Translations under genes and position numbers: made by a program
Assembly (NCBI RefSeq): GCF_014596445.1
Contig: NZ_MECL01000227.1
Span: forward strand, 1-64,000
Direction of reading: 5' to 3'
DNA from: Streptomyces sp. CBMA29
Lineage (GTDB): Bacteria; Actinomycetota; Actinomycetes; Streptomycetales; Streptomycetaceae
DNA: 64,000 nucleotides
Part shown: positions 42,161 through 53,885 of the stretch, one piece after another
Layout of the letters: every line of letters begins with the position of its first letter
Numbering within the stretch: position 1 is the first letter of the stretch
Notes under the pieces: generated by a model
The model's database searches: none
Seen by the model: the letters and a program-made list of their open reading frames with translations, nothing else
What the model was told of the DNA's origin: nothing

Positions 42161-42808
42161 TCAGACCAGCGTCTTCCAGTACGACCACCAGCGGGTCAGG
42201 ATCAGCAGGATGAGCACCCCGTACCAGAGCACCGGCACGACCCAGTGGAACTCCAGCACGGCGGTGCGCGCGCCTTCCGGCACCTTGATGATCCGGTGCT
42301 TGACGTTGTGCACCGCCGTGTACCAGAACGCGGCGATGGTCGCGACCCAGGCGAGGCTGCACCACAGGCAGAGCGAGCCGATGCTGTACAGCGACTGGTA
42401 CTGGAGCCAGGTGACGAAGCCGACACCGAACAGGGTGCCCGCCTGGAGGCCGAGCCAGAACCAGGGGCGGTAGCGGGCACCGGCCAGGATGCCCATCGCG
42501 ACGCAGATCATCACGGGGTAGGCGATCATGCCGATCATCGGGTTCGGGAAGCCGAACGCGTGGGCCTGGTCGCTCTTCATGATGTTGCCGCAGGAGATGA
42601 TCGGGTTCAGGCTGCACGCGGGCGTGTAGTTCGGGTCTTCCAGCAGCTTGAACTTGTCATCGGTGATCACGAACGACGCGACGGTGCCGAGGATTCCGCA
42701 GATCAGCAGCAGCCAGGTGAAACCGCGCCCCGCTCCGATGCCTTCGACGGGCTGCCGGTCGTCGCTGCCGCCGTCCGTACGCGTCTCGTCCAACGCGGAA
42801 GTCGTCAT
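42161..42808 (-). CDS. Vitamin K epoxide reductase (VKOR) family membrane protein
   Basis: The 215-residue protein has about five membrane segments and the VKOR cysteines: Cys65 and Cys73 in PACSLNPIISCGNIMKSD, and the CXXC Cys147-Cys150 in GSLCLWCSLAW. Bacterial VKOR reoxidises DsbA-like thiol oxidases with quinone during disulfide formation. The start ATG (42806-42808) is chosen over one 14 codons upstream. It lies beside hisS on the same strand, about 100 bp away. No DsbA-like gene is adjacent. The thioredoxin domain fused in some VKORs is absent. Confidence 0.93.
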   Translation of the reverse strand: MTTSALDETRTDGGSDDRQPVEGIGAGRGFTWLLLICGILGTVASFVITDDKFKLLEDPNYTPACSLNPIISCGNIMKSDQAHAFGFPNPMIGMIAYPVMICVAMGILAGARYRPWFWLGLQAGTLFGVGFVTWLQYQSLYSIGSLCLWCSLAWVATIAAFWYTAVHNVKHRIIKVPEGARTAVLEFHWVVPVLWYGVLILLILTRWWSYWKTLV

Positions 42809-42909
42809 GATCGCCGATCTCTTAGGTCGTGGGGAGCGGGCACCCAACATTGTGCACCAGGGCGGTCAGGACTGGATAAGACCTGCACGCCCTGGTACAC
42901 GGAAGAGGG

Positions 42910-44196
42910 TCAAACGAGCCGCGCCTTGACGCTCGCGACCACCTCGGCGAGCGGAACCGCCGTCTGCTCGCCGCTGCCCAGGTCCTTGAGCTGGACGACG
43001 CCCTCGGCGAGGTCCCGCTCCCCCGCGACCAGCGCGAATCTGGCGCCGGAGCGGTTCGCGGACTTCATCGCGTTCTTCATGCCCTTGCCGCCGAAGGCGA
43101 AGTCCGCGGCGACCCCGGCCCTGCGCAGCGCGGTGACCGTGCCGAACAGCGCCCGGCGCGCCTCGTCGCCGAGCGGTACGGCGTAGACGTCGGTGACCGC
43201 GGGAAGGGCCAGTTCCACGCCCTCGGAGCGCAGCGCGAGCACCGTACGGTCCACGCCCAGCGCCCAGCCGACCGACGGCAGCGCCGGGCCGCCGATCATC
43301 TCGGACAGCCCGTCGTAGCGCCCGCCGCCGCCGACCGCGGACTGCGAGCCGAGCCCGTCGTGGACGAATTCGAAGGTGGTGCGGGTGTAGTAGTCCAGGC
43401 CGCGCACCAGCCGGGGGTCGTCCTCGAAGGCCACGCCCGCCTCGGTCAGCAGCGCGCGCACCTCCTCGTGGTACGCCTTGCACGCCTCGCACAGGTGGTC
43501 GCGGATCAGCGGCGCGTCGGCGAGCTGCTTCTGTACGGAGTCGCGCTTGTCGTCGAGCACCCGCAGCGGATTGATCTCGATCCGGGCGCGGGTCTCCTCG
43601 TCCAGGTCCAGGCCGCGCAGGAAGTCCTGGAGGGCGGCCCGGTAGACCGGACGGCACTCGCGGTCGCCGAGTGAGTTGAGCAGCAGCCGGAAATTCCGCA
43701 GCCCGAGGTCGGTGTACGCGTCCACCGCCAGGATGATCAGCTCCGCGTCGAGCAGCGGGTCCTCGGCGCCGATCGCCTCGGCGCCGACCTGCGAGAAGTG
43801 CCGGTAGCGGCCCGCCTGCGGGCGCTCGTAGCGGTAGTACGAGCCGGAGTACCAGAGCTTGACCGGCAGATTCCCCGTCTTGTGCAGATTGGCCTGGAGG
43901 GCCGCGCGCAGGACGGAGGCGGTGCCCTCGGGGCGCAGCGCCAGTTCGCTGCCGCCCTTGGTGGTGAGGGTGAACATCTCCTTGGTCACGATGTCGGTGG
44001 ACTCGCCGACACCGCGGGAGAACAGCTCGACGTTCTCGAAACCGGGGGTCTCGACATAGCCGTAACCGGCCCGGCGGGCGGGCGCGGCGATGGCCTCGCG
44101 CACCGCGAGGAACACCGCGGAGTCGGGCGGCAGCAGGTCGTAGGTGCCCTTGGGGGCCTGGAACGCGCGTACGGCGGAACTCACTGAATCCGTCAC
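42910..44196 (-). CDS. hisS: Histidyl-tRNA synthetase
   Basis: HisS charges tRNA-His. The 428-residue protein has [15 protein letters not shown] at the start, class II motifs including [16 protein letters not shown] and [19 protein letters not shown], and the histidine-binding [15 protein letters not shown]-terminal anticodon-binding domain completes it. The GTG at 44194-44196 overlaps the metallo-hydrolase stop by 4 bp; a second GTG four codons later (44182-44184) is an alternative. The coupling supports the first. Confidence 0.96.
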   Translation of the reverse strand: MTDSVSSAVRAFQAPKGTYDLLPPDSAVFLAVREAIAAPARRAGYGYVETPGFENVELFSRGVGESTDIVTKEMFTLTTKGGSELALRPEGTASVLRAALQANLHKTGNLPVKLWYSGSYYRYERPQAGRYRHFSQVGAEAIGAEDPLLDAELIILAVDAYTDLGLRNFRLLLNSLGDRECRPVYRAALQDFLRGLDLDEETRARIEINPLRVLDDKRDSVQKQLADAPLIRDHLCEACKAYHEEVRALLTEAGVAFEDDPRLVRGLDYYTRTTFEFVHDGLGSQSAVGGGGRYDGLSEMIGGPALPSVGWALGVDRTVLALRSEGVELALPAVTDVYAVPLGDEARRALFGTVTALRRAGVAADFAFGGKGMKNAMKSANRSGARFALVAGERDLAEGVVQLKDLGSGEQTAVPLAEVVASVKARLV

Positions 44197-44903
44197 AATC
44201 CTCGTCGCGGAGCCGGGTCTGCGGCTCCTGGGCCGCGGGCCGCCTCGCCCAGGTAGGGGTTGGCGGCGCGCTCGCGGCCGATGGTCGTCTGGGGGCCGTG
44301 TCCTGAGAGCACCACGGTCGAGTCGTCGAGCGGCAGGCACACACGGGCCAGCGACTCGTACAGCTCGGCCATGGAGCCGCCGGGCAGGTCGGTGCGTCCG
44401 ACGGAGCCGGCGAAGAGCAGGTCACCGGAGAACAGCACCGACGGGATGTCCGTGGTCTCGGGCAGCCTGAACGTCACCGACCCCCTGGTATGGCCGGGCG
44501 CGTGCGCGACGGAGAACTCCAGGCCCGCCAGCGTCAGCGCGGCGCCGTCGGCCAGTTCCTTGACGTCGTCGGGCTCGCCGATGGTCAGCTCCCCCATCAG
44601 CGGCTGCCCGATGGCGCGGCCGAGCGCCTTCTCGGGGTCGCTGAGCATGTACCGGTCCTCGGGGTGGATCCAGGCGGGCACGTCGTGCGCGCCGCAGACC
44701 GGTACGACGGAGGCGACATGGTCGATGTGGCCGTGGCTGAGGATGACGGCGACGGGCTTCAGTCGGTGCTTGGCGAGCATGTCCTCGACACCCTGGGCCG
44801 CGAGGTGGCCCGGGTCGACGATCACGCACTCCTCACCCGCGGCGGGGGCGACCACATAACAATTGGTGCCCCAGGCCCCGGCGGGGAACCCGGCAATGAG
44901 CAC
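44193..44903 (-). CDS. Metallo-beta-lactamase-fold hydrolase (glyoxalase II-like)
   Basis: The 236-residue protein has the metal motif [13 protein letters not shown] (HxHxDH), the second His in [12 protein letters not shown], the Asp in [20 protein letters not shown] and the last His in [14 protein letters not shown]. The substrate may be a glutathione- or mycothiol-linked thioester or another small ester; glyoxalase II-like proteins beside hisS are a usual pairing in Streptomyces from memory. It overlaps hisS by 4 bp and is divergent from the cyclophilin gene. The 266-bp divergent gap up to 45,170 has only a weak -10-like TAGGCT (44958-44963) for this gene. Confidence 0.93.
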   Translation of the reverse strand: MLIAGFPAGAWGTNCYVVAPAAGEECVIVDPGHLAAQGVEDMLAKHRLKPVAVILSHGHIDHVASVVPVCGAHDVPAWIHPEDRYMLSDPEKALGRAIGQPLMGELTIGEPDDVKELADGAALTLAGLEFSVAHAPGHTRGSVTFRLPETTDIPSVLFSGDLLFAGSVGRTDLPGGSMAELYESLARVCLPLDDSTVVLSGHGPQTTIGRERAANPYLGEAARGPGAADPAPRRGL

Positions 44904-45169
44904 GTTCGTCCTTCTGTCGTCCGCGGTGTCGGCCGCGGGTGATATCGGCCGTTCACGAGCCTACCGGCCGCCGTACCGCCGCAGCGAACTCGTATTGTGC
45001 CCTCATCGGACCGCGTGCGGACTGGACGGGGGACGCGCATGCCGCGAAGATCTGCGGCACGCGTATTCGCGTTCGAGCACACCGCGGCACACGGCCTACG
45101 GACAGGTCGTGGACAGCGGAAACACAGTCATCGCACAGCACTCACGAGACACGACCGGGAGACGGCGAA

Positions 45170-46024
45170 GTGGTCACCAAGGATCAGCGGCGGCGGCAGC
45201 TCGCCCGGGAGAAGTTCGAGCGGCAGCAGCAGCGGCGGGTGCAGATGCGCCGCAAGTCGCGGACGCGCACCTCGGTGATCGCCGCCGTGCTCGCCGTGGT
45301 CGTCATCGGCGGCGGCTCCGCCTGGGGCCTGGGCGCCTTCGACAGCGGAGGCAAGAAGAAGACCACGGACGACGCGGCGGCCAACGCCAGCACGTCGCCG
45401 TCGGCGACCCCCTCGAAGGCGCCGGACCCGTGCGGCAAGGCGGACGCGGGCGCGCCGGGCACGGAGCAGTGGAAGACCGAGCCGAAGATGGCGATCGACA
45501 AGAGCGCGAAGTACACCTTCACGCTCCAGACGACCTGCGGCTCGATCCCGATCGCGCTGGACGCGGCGAAGGCCCCCGACACCGCGAACTCCTTCAAATT
45601 CCTCGCGGACAAGGGCTTCTTCGACCACACCAAGTGCCACCGGCTGACCGCCGAGGGCATCTTCGTCCTCCAGTGCGGCGACCCGACCGGGCAGGGCAAC
45701 GGCGGCCCCGGCTACACGATCCCGGACGAGAATCTGACGGCGTTCGGCAAGGCCGACGCGCAGAAGACCGTGACGTACCCGGCGGGCACCGTGGCCATGG
45801 CCAACACCGGCCAGGCGCACACCGGCGGCAGCCAGTTCTTCCTGGTCTACAAGGACAGCCCGCTGGCGCCGAGCTACACGCCGTTCGGCACGATCGACGC
45901 CGCCGGTATGAAGGTGCTCGACAAAATCGCCGCCGCGGGCGCCCAGCCCGCCGACCAGACGACGGGCAACACCGCCCCGAACGCGACCGTGGTGATCAAC
46001 AAGGCGACCGTCAGCAAATCCTGA
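45170..46024 (+). CDS. Membrane-anchored cyclophilin-type peptidyl-prolyl isomerase
   Basis: The 284-residue product starts at GTG (45170-45172). It has a basic N-terminus rich in Arg and Gln (REKFERQQQRRVQMRRKSRT) and one membrane segment near residues 38-56 (VIAAVLAVVVIGGGSAWGL). A Thr/Ser/Pro-rich linker and a cyclophilin domain follow, with CHRLTAEGIFVLQCGDPTGQ, GNGGPGYTIPDE and MANTGQAHTGGSQFFLVYK. The domain is thus outside the membrane and may help fold secreted proteins. The open frame extends 77 codons upstream, but the shorter start has GGGAG before it and is the family type. Confidence 0.9.
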   Translation: MVTKDQRRRQLAREKFERQQQRRVQMRRKSRTRTSVIAAVLAVVVIGGGSAWGLGAFDSGGKKKTTDDAAANASTSPSATPSKAPDPCGKADAGAPGTEQWKTEPKMAIDKSAKYTFTLQTTCGSIPIALDAAKAPDTANSFKFLADKGFFDHTKCHRLTAEGIFVLQCGDPTGQGNGGPGYTIPDENLTAFGKADAQKTVTYPAGTVAMANTGQAHTGGSQFFLVYKDSPLAPSYTPFGTIDAAGMKVLDKIAAAGAQPADQTTGNTAPNATVVINKATVSKS

Positions 46025-46030
46025 TTGGGC

Positions 46031-46045
46031 CCGCATCGGATGCGG
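46031..46045 (+). terminator. Small hairpin after the cyclophilin gene
   Basis: CCGCAT-CGG-ATGCGG lies 6 bases after the cyclophilin stop. The 6-bp stem is weak, and it overlaps the -35-like element of the next promoter. Confidence 0.3.
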
Positions 46046-46072
46046 ACAGCCGGGGTGCTGGTCGCCTATGTT
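46043..46072 (+). promoter_or_regulatory. Possible promoter of the DUF349 gene
   Basis: CGGACA (46043-46048) and TATGTT (46067-46072) are separated by 18 bp, each with 4 of 6 matches. The gap 46025-46167 shows nothing else clear apart from the small hairpin. Confidence 0.35.
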
Positions 46073-46167
46073 GGCGTTGGACCGGTCAGGGCGTGCGGCC
46101 CAACCGGTGAAATTCTGTGGAAGATGTCCGGCCGTGAGCCGGCCGGGCATCACGTGGAGGAGGCGCT

Positions 46168-47397
46168 GTGAGCAGCGACCCGTGGGGCCGCGTCGATGAG
46201 ACGGGGACCGTGTACGTGCGTACGGCCGACGGGGAGAAGGAGGTCGGTTCGTGGCAGGCGGGTTCTCCTGAGGAGGCACTCGCCTACTTCGAGCGCAAGT
46301 ACGAAGGACTCGTCGTGGAGATCGGCCTCCTCGAACGACGGGTGCGGACCACCGATCTCGCGCCCAAGGACGCGCTGGCCGCGATCGAGCACCTGCGCGT
46401 CTCGGTGACCGAGGCGCACGCGGTGGGCGATCTGGCGGCGCTGGGCGAACGGCTGGACGCGCTGGTCGCGCTGGTGGACTCCCGGCGCGAGGAGCGCAAG
46501 GCGGCCAGGGCGAAGCAGAGCGAAGAGGCGAAGGTCGCCAAGGAGCAGCTTGTCGCGGAGGCCGAGCAGCTCGCCGAGAGCGAGCAGTGGCGGACCGCGG
46601 GCGAGCGGCTGCGCGCCCTGGTCGACACCTGGAAGGGCCTGCCGCGTCTTGACCGCAAGGCGGACGACGAGCTGTGGCACCGCTTCAGCCACGCCCGTTC
46701 GGTGTTCTCCAAGCGCCGCAAGGCGCACTTCGCGTCGCTCGACGCGCAGCGCGAGGAGGCCAGGCGGACGAAGGAGAAGCTGGTCACCGAGGCGCAGTCG
46801 CTGTCGAATTCGACGGACTGGGGGCCCACCGCGGCCCGCTACCGCGAGCTGATGACGGAGTGGAAGGCCGCCGGGCGTGCGCAGCGCGAGGCCGAGGACG
46901 ATCTGTGGAACCGCTTCCGCGGCGCCCAGGACGTCTTCTTCGCGGCTCGCTCCGAGGTGTTCGCCGAGCGGGACACCGAGCAGCGCGACAACCTCGCGCT
47001 CAAGGAGGAGCTGGTCGTCGAGGCCGAGAAGCTGCTCCCGGTGACCGAGCTGAAGTCGGCGCGTGCCGCCTTCCGCTCGCTCAACGAGCGCTGGGAGGCC
47101 ATCGGGCACGTGCCGCGGGACGCGCGTCCGCGGATCGAGGCCCGTATGCACGCGGTGGAGCGGGCGCTGGCCGAGTCCGAGGAAGCCGAGTGGCGGCGCA
47201 CCAACCCCGAGGTCCGGGCGCGGGCGGCCGGTCTGACCGGTCAGCTCCAGGCGGCGGTCGAGAAGCTCCAGAAGCAGATCGACGCGGCGCGCTCCGCGGG
47301 GAACACCGCGAAGGCGGACAAGCTCCAGTCGGAGCTCGACGGGCGTCAGGCCCTGCTGGACGCGGCCCTGAAGGGCATGGGCGAGTTCGGCGGCTGA
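46168..47397 (+). CDS. DUF349 coiled-coil protein
   Basis: The 409-residue protein starts with GTG (46168-46170, SSDPWGRVDETGTVYVRTAD), preceded by GGAGGAGG. It has repeated DUF349 units of the pattern WKGLPRLDRKADDELWHRFS, WKAAGRAQREAEDDLWNRFR and WEAIGHVPRDARPRIEARMH. It is highly charged and helical, with coiled coil likely throughout. DUF349 proteins are conserved in Streptomyces beside relA, with unknown biochemical role. A good terminator follows. Confidence 0.93.
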   Translation: MSSDPWGRVDETGTVYVRTADGEKEVGSWQAGSPEEALAYFERKYEGLVVEIGLLERRVRTTDLAPKDALAAIEHLRVSVTEAHAVGDLAALGERLDALVALVDSRREERKAARAKQSEEAKVAKEQLVAEAEQLAESEQWRTAGERLRALVDTWKGLPRLDRKADDELWHRFSHARSVFSKRRKAHFASLDAQREEARRTKEKLVTEAQSLSNSTDWGPTAARYRELMTEWKAAGRAQREAEDDLWNRFRGAQDVFFAARSEVFAERDTEQRDNLALKEELVVEAEKLLPVTELKSARAAFRSLNERWEAIGHVPRDARPRIEARMHAVERALAESEEAEWRRTNPEVRARAAGLTGQLQAAVEKLQKQIDAARSAGNTAKADKLQSELDGRQALLDAALKGMGEFGG

Positions 47398-47426
47398 GCC
47401 GGTGGGTGGCTGATCGACAGCGGAAC

Positions 47427-47466
47427 GGTTCCCCGCGTCCTGTGAAAGGGCGCGGGGAACCCTTTT

Positions 47467-47467
<1 letters not shown>
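47427..47467 (+). terminator. Intrinsic terminator between the DUF349 gene and relA (convergent)
   Basis: A perfect 11-bp stem (GGTTCCCCGCG / CGCGGGGAACC) with a 13-base loop is followed by CTTTTT on the plus strand. The T-run reaches the relA stop codon. On the minus strand the stem could also serve relA. This is one of the few classical terminators with a U-tract here. Confidence 0.85.
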
Positions 47468-49956
<2,489 letters not shown>

Positions 49957-50005
49957 GAGCACTCCTCACGCGGGATAGAGGTTCCATGGTATCGACCTGC
50001 GGCGA

Positions 50006-50040
50006 GAGGCGGGCGCCCGAGCCTGCCGGGCGCCCGCCTC
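50006..50040 (-). terminator. Terminator between apt and relA
   Basis: A perfect 14-bp stem (50006-50019 and 50027-50040) with a 7-base loop lies about 120 bases past the apt stop codon. If efficient, relA needs a promoter in the 49 bp between this hairpin and the relA start. The rest of the 200-bp gap shows further GC-rich symmetry but no gene. Confidence 0.65.
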
Positions 50041-50157
50041 GGGGCCGTGCGCGGGGTCGTACGGGGCCGCACGACGCTGGCAGGAGGCCCGCGCCGGGCC
50101 CCGCGGACCCGAATGGCGTACGCGGGCGCCGTACGCCGTTACGCCGTCCGCAGCGCG

Positions 50158-50718
50158 TCAGATCGCGACGAGGGTGTCCAGCGGGGCGTCTCCCAGGACC
50201 GGGGCGAGCCGCGCCCGGCCGCCGAGGAAGCCCAGCTCCAGCAGGACGGCCACGCCCGCGACGGTCGCGCCGGTCCGCCGGATCAGCTCCAGCGAGGCTT
50301 CCGCGGTGCCGCCGGTGGCCAGGACGTCGTCGATCACCAGGACCCGGTCGCCCTCGGCGAAGGCGTCGACCTGCACCTCGATCTCGGCGGTGCCGTACTC
50401 CAGGTCGTACGACTGCGCCAGGGTCTTTCCGGGCAGTTTGCCCGCCTTGCGGACCGGGACGAAGCCGAGGCCCGCGCGGGCGGCGGCCGGGGCGGCCAGG
50501 ATGAAGCCGCGGGCTTCGAGGCCGACGACCTTGGTGGCGCCGTGCCGCGCGCACAGGGCGGCGAGCGCGTCCACCAGGGCGCTGAAGGCGACGGGGTCGG
50601 CCAGCAGCGGGGTGATGTCCTTGAAGATCACGCCGGGCCGCGGGTAGTCCGGTACATCGCGGATGCGGCCGAGCAGCAGTTCCCTGAGCTCGGCGGAGAC
50701 TGCGTCCGTGGTGGTCAT
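50158..50718 (-). CDS. apt: Adenine phosphoribosyltransferase
   Basis: Apt salvages adenine to AMP. The 186-residue protein has the family start RIRDVPDYPRPGVIFKDITP, the adenine site KVVGLEARGFILAAPAA and the PRPP loop VLVIDDVLATGGTAEASLEL. It lies between secF and relA on the same strand, the usual Streptomyces order. Purine salvage next to relA may be tied to nucleotide supply in the stringent response, but that is inference. Confidence 0.96.
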   Translation of the reverse strand: MTTTDAVSAELRELLLGRIRDVPDYPRPGVIFKDITPLLADPVAFSALVDALAALCARHGATKVVGLEARGFILAAPAAARAGLGFVPVRKAGKLPGKTLAQSYDLEYGTAEIEVQVDAFAEGDRVLVIDDVLATGGTAEASLELIRRTGATVAGVAVLLELGFLGGRARLAPVLGDAPLDTLVAI

Positions 50719-50744
50719 CGCGCTACTTTCGTCGGTTCATGTCG

Positions 50745-50792
50745 CGTCGGTTCATGTCGCGTCGGTCGATGAGGGTCGGTCGATGAGGGTCG
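50745..50792. repeat. Two neighbouring tandem repeats in the apt leader
   Basis: Between secF and apt a 15-bp unit like GTCGGTTCATGTCGC occurs twice, followed by a unit like GTCGGTCGATGAGG occurring twice. They lie 25-75 bases upstream of the apt start codon. Confidence 0.7.
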
Positions 50793-50802
50793 GGAAACGG
50801 AA

Positions 50803-50844
50803 AATCGCCGCCGCCCGGTCGGTGTCGACCGGGCGGCGGCGATT
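50803..50844 (-). terminator. Very strong terminator downstream of secF
   Basis: A perfect 19-bp inverted repeat (50803-50821 and 50826-50844) with a GTGT loop begins 5 bases after the secF stop and is followed on the minus strand by TTCCGTTTCCC. It should end the yajC-secD-secF transcript before apt. Confidence 0.85.
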
Positions 50845-50849
50845 CACGG

Positions 50850-52040
50850 TCAGCGCCGCTTGCCCGAGGGGCGGTTGCGGCCACCGCGGGTGCCGCGGTT
50901 GGCGGACGCGCCGCGGGTGCCGCCGGAACGGCTGCCCGGGGCGGAGCCCTGGGCCCGCGGGCCCACCACACCGGCACCGGCCGCCGCGGCTTCCGCCTGG
51001 TCGTCGCCGTCCCCGTCCTCGGGGTCGGCGGGCTCCTCGCCACGGGCGGCCGCCTCGGCGGCCTTCGTGGCGTCGGAGGCCCGGCGGGCGAGCACCCGCT
51101 TGCGGACCTGCTTCATCGCCGGGTCGCGCTCCTTGAGGTCCGCGACGATCGGGGTCGCGATGAAGATCGAGGAGTACGCACCGGCGGTGAGGCCGACGAA
51201 CAGCGCGAGCGCGATGTCGTTGAGCATGCCCGCGCCGAGGATGCCGCCGCCGATGAAGAGCAGCGCGCCGACCGGCAGCAGGGCGACGACCGTGGTGTTG
51301 ATCGACCGCACCAGGGTGCCGTTGAGGCTGCGGTTGGCGATCTCGCTGTAGGTGTACCTGTTCTGCTTGGTGATGTCCTTGGTGGACTCCTTCAGACCGT
51401 CGAAGACGACGACGGTGTCGTAGAGGGAGTAACCGAGGATGGTGAGCAGACCGATCACCGTGCCGGGTGTGACCTCGAAGCCCACGATGGCGTAGACACC
51501 GATCGTGATCGTGAGGTCGTGGAGCAGGGCGATCAGTGCCGCGACGGCCTTGCGCCACTCGAAGGCGATGGCCAGATAGGCGACCACCAGCACCAGGAAG
51601 ATGATCAGACCCTGAAGGGCCTTGTGGGAGATCTCCTTGCCCCAGCTCGGACCGACGATCTGCGCGTCGATGTCCTTGAGCGGGATGCCCAGTTCCTTGG
51701 AGATGTTCTGCTGGACGGTCTTGGACGCCTCGGTGGAGATGTCGCTGACCTGGATGCGGAGCTTTCCGCTGCCCAGCTTCTGGATCGTCGCGTCGTGACC
51801 GGCGGTGTGGCCCTCGATCTTGCTCTGCGCGTCCGCGACCGAGATGGAGGTCTTGGCCGTGGTGAAGTCCGCGCCGCCGGAGAACTCGATGCCGAGCTTG
51901 AGGCCGTTCACCAGCAGGCCGACCGCGGCGACGACCGTGATCAGGATCGATACGCCGTACCAGATCTTGCGGTGGCCGACGAAGTCGTACGCGATCTCGC
52001 CGCGGTGCAGCCGGTGACCGAGATTGCTGAGCTTGGACAT
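50850..52040 (-). CDS. secF: Protein translocase subunit SecF
   Basis: SecF with SecD uses proton motive force to finish protein export through SecYEG. The 396-residue protein begins MSKLSNLGHRLHRGEIAYDF, has a first membrane span (YGVSILITVVAAVGLLVNGL) and then GIEFSGGADF. Five further membrane segments follow, including GTVIGLLTILGYSLYDTVVV with the conserved D1-D6 type motifs. The C-terminal 70 residues are charged and Gly/Arg-rich. The ATG shares one base with the secD stop (TGATG). Confidence 0.96.
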   Translation of the reverse strand: MSKLSNLGHRLHRGEIAYDFVGHRKIWYGVSILITVVAAVGLLVNGLKLGIEFSGGADFTTAKTSISVADAQSKIEGHTAGHDATIQKLGSGKLRIQVSDISTEASKTVQQNISKELGIPLKDIDAQIVGPSWGKEISHKALQGLIIFLVLVVAYLAIAFEWRKAVAALIALLHDLTITIGVYAIVGFEVTPGTVIGLLTILGYSLYDTVVVFDGLKESTKDITKQNRYTYSEIANRSLNGTLVRSINTTVVALLPVGALLFIGGGILGAGMLNDIALALFVGLTAGAYSSIFIATPIVADLKERDPAMKQVRKRVLARRASDATKAAEAAARGEEPADPEDGDGDDQAEAAAAGAGVVGPRAQGSAPGSRSGGTRGASANRGTRGGRNRPSGKRR

Positions 52041-53806
52041 CAGGCTTCCTTCGTCTCGGTGGGCCGGTTGTGGCGGACGCTCCGGCGCAGCGGCGCCTGC
52101 ACGCCGAGCGCCTTGGGGTCGAGACCGGACCACTTGTGGCCCTGAGCGAAGAACGGGCGGCGGGCGAGGATCGTCATCAGCGGCTTGGTGAACAGGAACA
52201 CCACGACGACGTCGAGCACGGTGGTGAGACCGAGCGTGAACGCGAAGCCCTGGACCTTGCCGACCGTCACGGTGAACAGCACGGCGGCGGCGAGGAAGGA
52301 CACGAAGTCCGACACCAGGATGGTGCGCCGGGCGCGCGGCCAGCCGCGGGCGACCGCGGGTTGCAGCGAGCGGCCCTCGCGGAGCTCGTCCCTGATCCGT
52401 TCGAAGAAGACGATGAACGAGTCGGCGGTGATACCGATGGCGACGATGGCGCCACAGACCGCGGGCAGGTTCAGTGCGAAGCCGATCGCCTCACCGAGCA
52501 GACACATGATCGTGTAGGTGAGCGCGCCCGAGACCACGAGGCTCGCGAGCGCCACGAGGCTCAGTCCGCGGTAGTAGGCGAACATGTAGAGCACGACCAG
52601 GACGAGGCCGACGGCGCCGGCGATCAGACCGCCGCGGAGCTGCTCGCCACCGAGCGCGGGAGAGACCGTGGTCGTGTCCTGGATGGAGAACGCCAGGGGC
52701 AGCGAGCCGTACTTCAGCACGTTCGCCAGGTCCTCGGCGGACTTCTGGGTGAAGCTGCCGGAGATCTGGGCGCTGCCGCCGGGCAGGGCCTGGGAGACCG
52801 ACGGGGCCGAGACGACGTTGCCGTCCAGGTCGATCGCGAACTGGTTGTTCGGCTGGGCCTGGGAGGCGAGGTCGCCGGTGACCTTGGTGAACTGGCTGGC
52901 GCCCTTGGAGTCGAACGTCAGGTTGACGACCCAGCCGTTGCCCTGCTGCGAGTCGAAGTTCGCGCTGGCGCCGGAGACGCGCTTGCCGTCGATCAGCGTC
53001 GGGCCGAGCGCGTACTTGATCCACTGGTCGCCCTGCTGACCGCAGGCGACGACCTTGTCACCGGGCTTGGTGCCCTTGCTGGCCGCAGTGCGCTGCGTGG
53101 GGTCGGTGCAGTCGAGCTTGTCGAGCTTCGCCTGGAGGTCGGCGGGGATCGACAGGTCGGCGGCGCCGGCGCCGGGGGTGGTCGCCGGGTTGCTGGGTGT
53201 CGCGGTGGGCGTCGGTGTCGGCGCCTTGTTCACATTCGACTTCAGCGCGTCGGTGACGGCGCGGCCCTGCGGGCTGGACGTGGTGCTCCCGGTGGCCTTC
53301 GGCGTGCCCGTCGCGCTGGGCGTGCCGCTCGGCTTCGGCGTCGTACCGCCGGAGGCCGAGGGGCTGGCCGAGGGATTGGGCGCGGCCGTCGCCGGGTTGC
53401 CGTCCGCGGCGGTCAGCACCTGGCGGAAGGCGAGCTGGGCGGTGGTGCCCACCTGCTGCTCGGCCTGGGCGGCGTTGGTGCCCTTGGGGATGTTGACGAT
53501 GATGTTGTTCGATCCCTGGGTCTGCACCTCCGCCTCGGAGACACCGAGTCCGTTGACACGGCGGTTGATGATGCCGACCGCCGTGTTCATGTTGGACTTG
53601 GTGACCGCGTTCCCCTGGTCCGCCTTGGCGGACAGCGTGATGCTGACACCGCCGGCCAGGTCGATGCCCAGTCGGGGAGTGGTGTTGCCGGAGAGGAACA
53701 TTCCTCCGGTCAGCGCCACCAGGGCGATCACGATCACGGCCAGAGCGCGCCCGGGGTATCCCTGACTCCCCGGGGACGGCCTGCGGCCCTTGTTGGCTGC
53801 TGCCAC
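52040..53806 (-). CDS. secD: Protein translocase subunit SecD
   Basis: The 588-residue SecD has six membrane segments, a large extracytoplasmic domain after the first (RLGIDLAGGVSITLSAKAD) and the conserved GITADSFIVFFERIRDELRE near the end. The outer domain carries a long low-complexity insert of about 100 residues rich in Pro, Ser, Thr and Ala (PNPSASPSASGG and PTPTPTATPSNPA). This is typical of actinobacterial SecD but absent from E. coli. The GTG at 53804-53806 is the start. Confidence 0.96.
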   Translation of the reverse strand: MAAANKGRRPSPGSQGYPGRALAVIVIALVALTGGMFLSGNTTPRLGIDLAGGVSITLSAKADQGNAVTKSNMNTAVGIINRRVNGLGVSEAEVQTQGSNNIIVNIPKGTNAAQAEQQVGTTAQLAFRQVLTAADGNPATAAPNPSASPSASGGTTPKPSGTPSATGTPKATGSTTSSPQGRAVTDALKSNVNKAPTPTPTATPSNPATTPGAGAADLSIPADLQAKLDKLDCTDPTQRTAASKGTKPGDKVVACGQQGDQWIKYALGPTLIDGKRVSGASANFDSQQGNGWVVNLTFDSKGASQFTKVTGDLASQAQPNNQFAIDLDGNVVSAPSVSQALPGGSAQISGSFTQKSAEDLANVLKYGSLPLAFSIQDTTTVSPALGGEQLRGGLIAGAVGLVLVVLYMFAYYRGLSLVALASLVVSGALTYTIMCLLGEAIGFALNLPAVCGAIVAIGITADSFIVFFERIRDELREGRSLQPAVARGWPRARRTILVSDFVSFLAAAVLFTVTVGKVQGFAFTLGLTTVLDVVVVFLFTKPLMTILARRPFFAQGHKWSGLDPKALGVQAPLRRSVRHNRPTETKEA

Positions 53807-53885
53807 CTTCTTGATTCTCCCTGTCCTACCGGCCCCTGAGCCTGCACGCTCATGGGGTGGCCACGAAGTTGTGAGAGCCGGACCC

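Noticed and set aside
50745-50792. Short tandem repeats considered as a CRISPR remnant
   Set aside because: Only two copies of each unit, directly adjacent without spacers, and no cas gene in the window.
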